DNA of 5,960 bases from positions 1-5,960 of the forward strand of contig JAUIEM010000495.1 of assembly GCA_030428695.1 (NCBI GenBank), in the 5' to 3' direction. Shown in pieces: positions 4,964 through 5,960 of the stretch. The position numbers and the translations under genes were made by a program. The stretch is from a bacterium. GTDB lineage: Bacteria; Planctomycetota; J058; JAJDCP01. The notes under the pieces were generated by a model. That model worked only from the letters and a program-made list of their open reading frames with translations. It was not told the DNA's origin and made no database searches. Positions within the stretch are counted from its first letter, which is position 1. Each line of letters begins with the position of its first letter.

Positions 4964-5960
4964 CGGCCGAGCACTCCCAGCAACGCCATCGCGAGCAGGA
5001 CCATCATGCCGAGCAGGTGATCGAGCCGCTCGAGGCTGCGCGGCAGCTTGATCTTCAGCCGCCGGAAGACCAGCGCGTAGGCCAGCCAGCCGGCGGCGAC
5101 GGTGACCAGGGCCTTGCCGATCGCCGCCAGGCTGTAGGCCCCGGGGGCGAGCGCGTTGCCGAGCAGCAGCCCGGCGAGCAGCAGCCCGACAGCCGGCCAC
5201 AGCTCCCGCGCCACCGCGCCGTCCCCGCCCCGGGGCAGGAAGATCAGCTTGGCGAAGGAGACCGCCGTGCCGGTCGCCGCCACGGTCATCGCGAGCTCCT
5301 GCCAGGGCAGCAGCGCCGCCGTCGTCAGGGCCTTGGCGCCGAAACCCAGGAACAGGGGCAGGCCGGAGATCGAGCAGCTCAAGAGGAGGAAGACGACCCA
5401 CAGCCGCGTCGGGATGGGCGTCGTCTTCAGCGCGTACAGGTCGCGGCCCGGCAGCTCGCCGGCCGCGAGGAACAGCCCGGACTTGACCAGGCCGTGGGCG
5501 AGGGCGTAGAGCCCGCCGACCGCCGGCGCGGCGAGGATGAAGCCGAGCTGCGAGACGGTGTGGAAGGCGAGCATGCGCTTGACATCCCGCTCGAGCACGG
5601 CGTGGCCGACGCCCCACAGGGCCGTCGCGACCCCGAGCAGGCGCACGGTGGGATCGAGGGCGGGCACGGTCTCGGCCCACACCAGCAGCGGGAGCACGCC
5701 GGCCTTGACCGCGATCCCCGACAACATCGCGGAGACCGGCGTCTCGACCTCGCCGTGGGTGCCCGGCAGCCACATCCCCCCGAGGAAGATCCCGCCCTTG
5801 ACCAGCAGCCCGACCAGCATCAGGGCGACCGCCCCGGACGGCGCCGCGGCCAGCGCCTCGTAGCCGAAGTGGCCGGCGGCGCGGTAGGCGAAGGCGACGC
5901 CGACGAGATAGAGCAGCATCGCGACGTTGCCGACCAGCAGGTAGCGCAGGCCGATCCACA
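4960..5960 (-). CDS. mrpD: Mrp/Mnh antiporter subunit D, C-terminal two thirds; 5' end outside the window
   Basis: The frame is open from the window edge (first full residues WIGLRYLLVGNVAMLLYLVG), so the ATG at 5919 is probably internal. The visible 332 residues carry the proton-translocating antiporter domain shared with NuoL/M/N. Numbered from M at 5919, it shows LLVKGGIFLGGMWLPGTHGE with K41 (39-58), PVSAMLSGIAVKAGVLPLLV with K72, ERDVKRMLAFHTVSQLGFIL (110-129), AHGLVKSGLFLAAGEL with H142 and K146, and SGLPLFLGFGAK with K196. These lysines and the histidine are the usual proton-path residues of the family. The N-terminal 150 or so residues, including the usual glutamate of the early helices, are not visible. 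Assignment as D rather than another NuoL/M/N-like subunit rests on size and on mrpE following directly with an ATGA overlap. Some mrp operons carry two D-type genes. Confidence 0.85.
   Translation of the reverse strand, partial: WIGLRYLLVGNVAMLLYLVGVAFAYRAAGHFGYEALAAAPSGAVALMLVGLLVKGGIFLGGMWLPGTHGEVETPVSAMLSGIAVKAGVLPLLVWAETVPALDPTVRLLGVATALWGVGHAVLERDVKRMLAFHTVSQLGFILAAPAVGGLYALAHGLVKSGLFLAAGELPGRDLYALKTTPIPTRLWVVFLLLSCSISGLPLFLGFGAKALTTAALLPWQELAMTVAATGTAVSFAKLIFLPRGGDGAVARELWPAVGLLLAGLLLGNALAPGAYSLAAIGKALVTVAAGWLAYALVFRRLKIKLPRSLERLDHLLGMMVLLAMALLGVLGR

Noticed and set aside
4964..5959. Upstream in-frame extension of mrpE across mrpD
   Set aside because: The region encodes the proton-translocating domain of MrpD in another frame. 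The extension is Arg/Ala-rich without membrane segments, and the MrpE family starts at the ATG at 4963.

Overview
The window is a GC-rich (about 70% or more by eye), densely packed bacterial chromosomal segment. Ten protein genes account for nearly all of it, and no stretch over about 110 bases lacks a gene. I see no RNA gene, CRISPR array, transposase, attachment site or plasmid/phage signature. The SDR/DUF2062 pair and the compact, overlapping operons fit a free-living, probably Gram-negative, high-GC bacterium. The sequence alone does not fix the lineage.

Layout: positions 1-779 (+ strand) hold the 3' end of a short-chain dehydrogenase/reductase gene followed 19 nt later by a DUF2062 membrane-protein gene. 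Everything after that is on the - strand. Positions 783-1700 encode an APH-family (aminoglycoside phosphotransferase fold) kinase and 1704-2774 an M19 'membrane dipeptidase'. These two share a reading frame and are separated only by TGA-CCG-GTG. A 109-nt gap (2775-2883) with a candidate promoter, a 12-bp palindrome and a 10-bp direct repeat separates them from the next unit.

Positions 2884-5960 are the downstream part of an Mrp/Mnh-type multisubunit cation/proton antiporter operon. In transcription order (right to left) it reads mrpD (5' end outside the window), mrpE, mrpF, mrpG, a short 'mrpA' made of the DUF4040/MbhD domain plus a soluble tail, and an mrpB with an MbhE-like N-terminal segment. 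All junctions overlap by 1-8 nt, so translation is probably coupled. This D-E-F-G-A(short)-B order, with MrpA reduced to its C-terminal module, resembles from memory the cyanobacterial and Mbh-like arrangement rather than the canonical A-B-C-D-E-F-G one. The complex would sit in the inner membrane and exchange Na+ (or another monovalent cation) for H+. MrpC and any further NuoL-like subunit would have to lie beyond position 5960.

I found no clearly new system. The points most worth a second look are the Glu-to-Gln change at the expected bridging metal ligand of the M19 enzyme, the unusual Mrp subunit architecture with non-canonical MrpF/MrpG motifs, and the in-frame stop junction between the dipeptidase and kinase genes.
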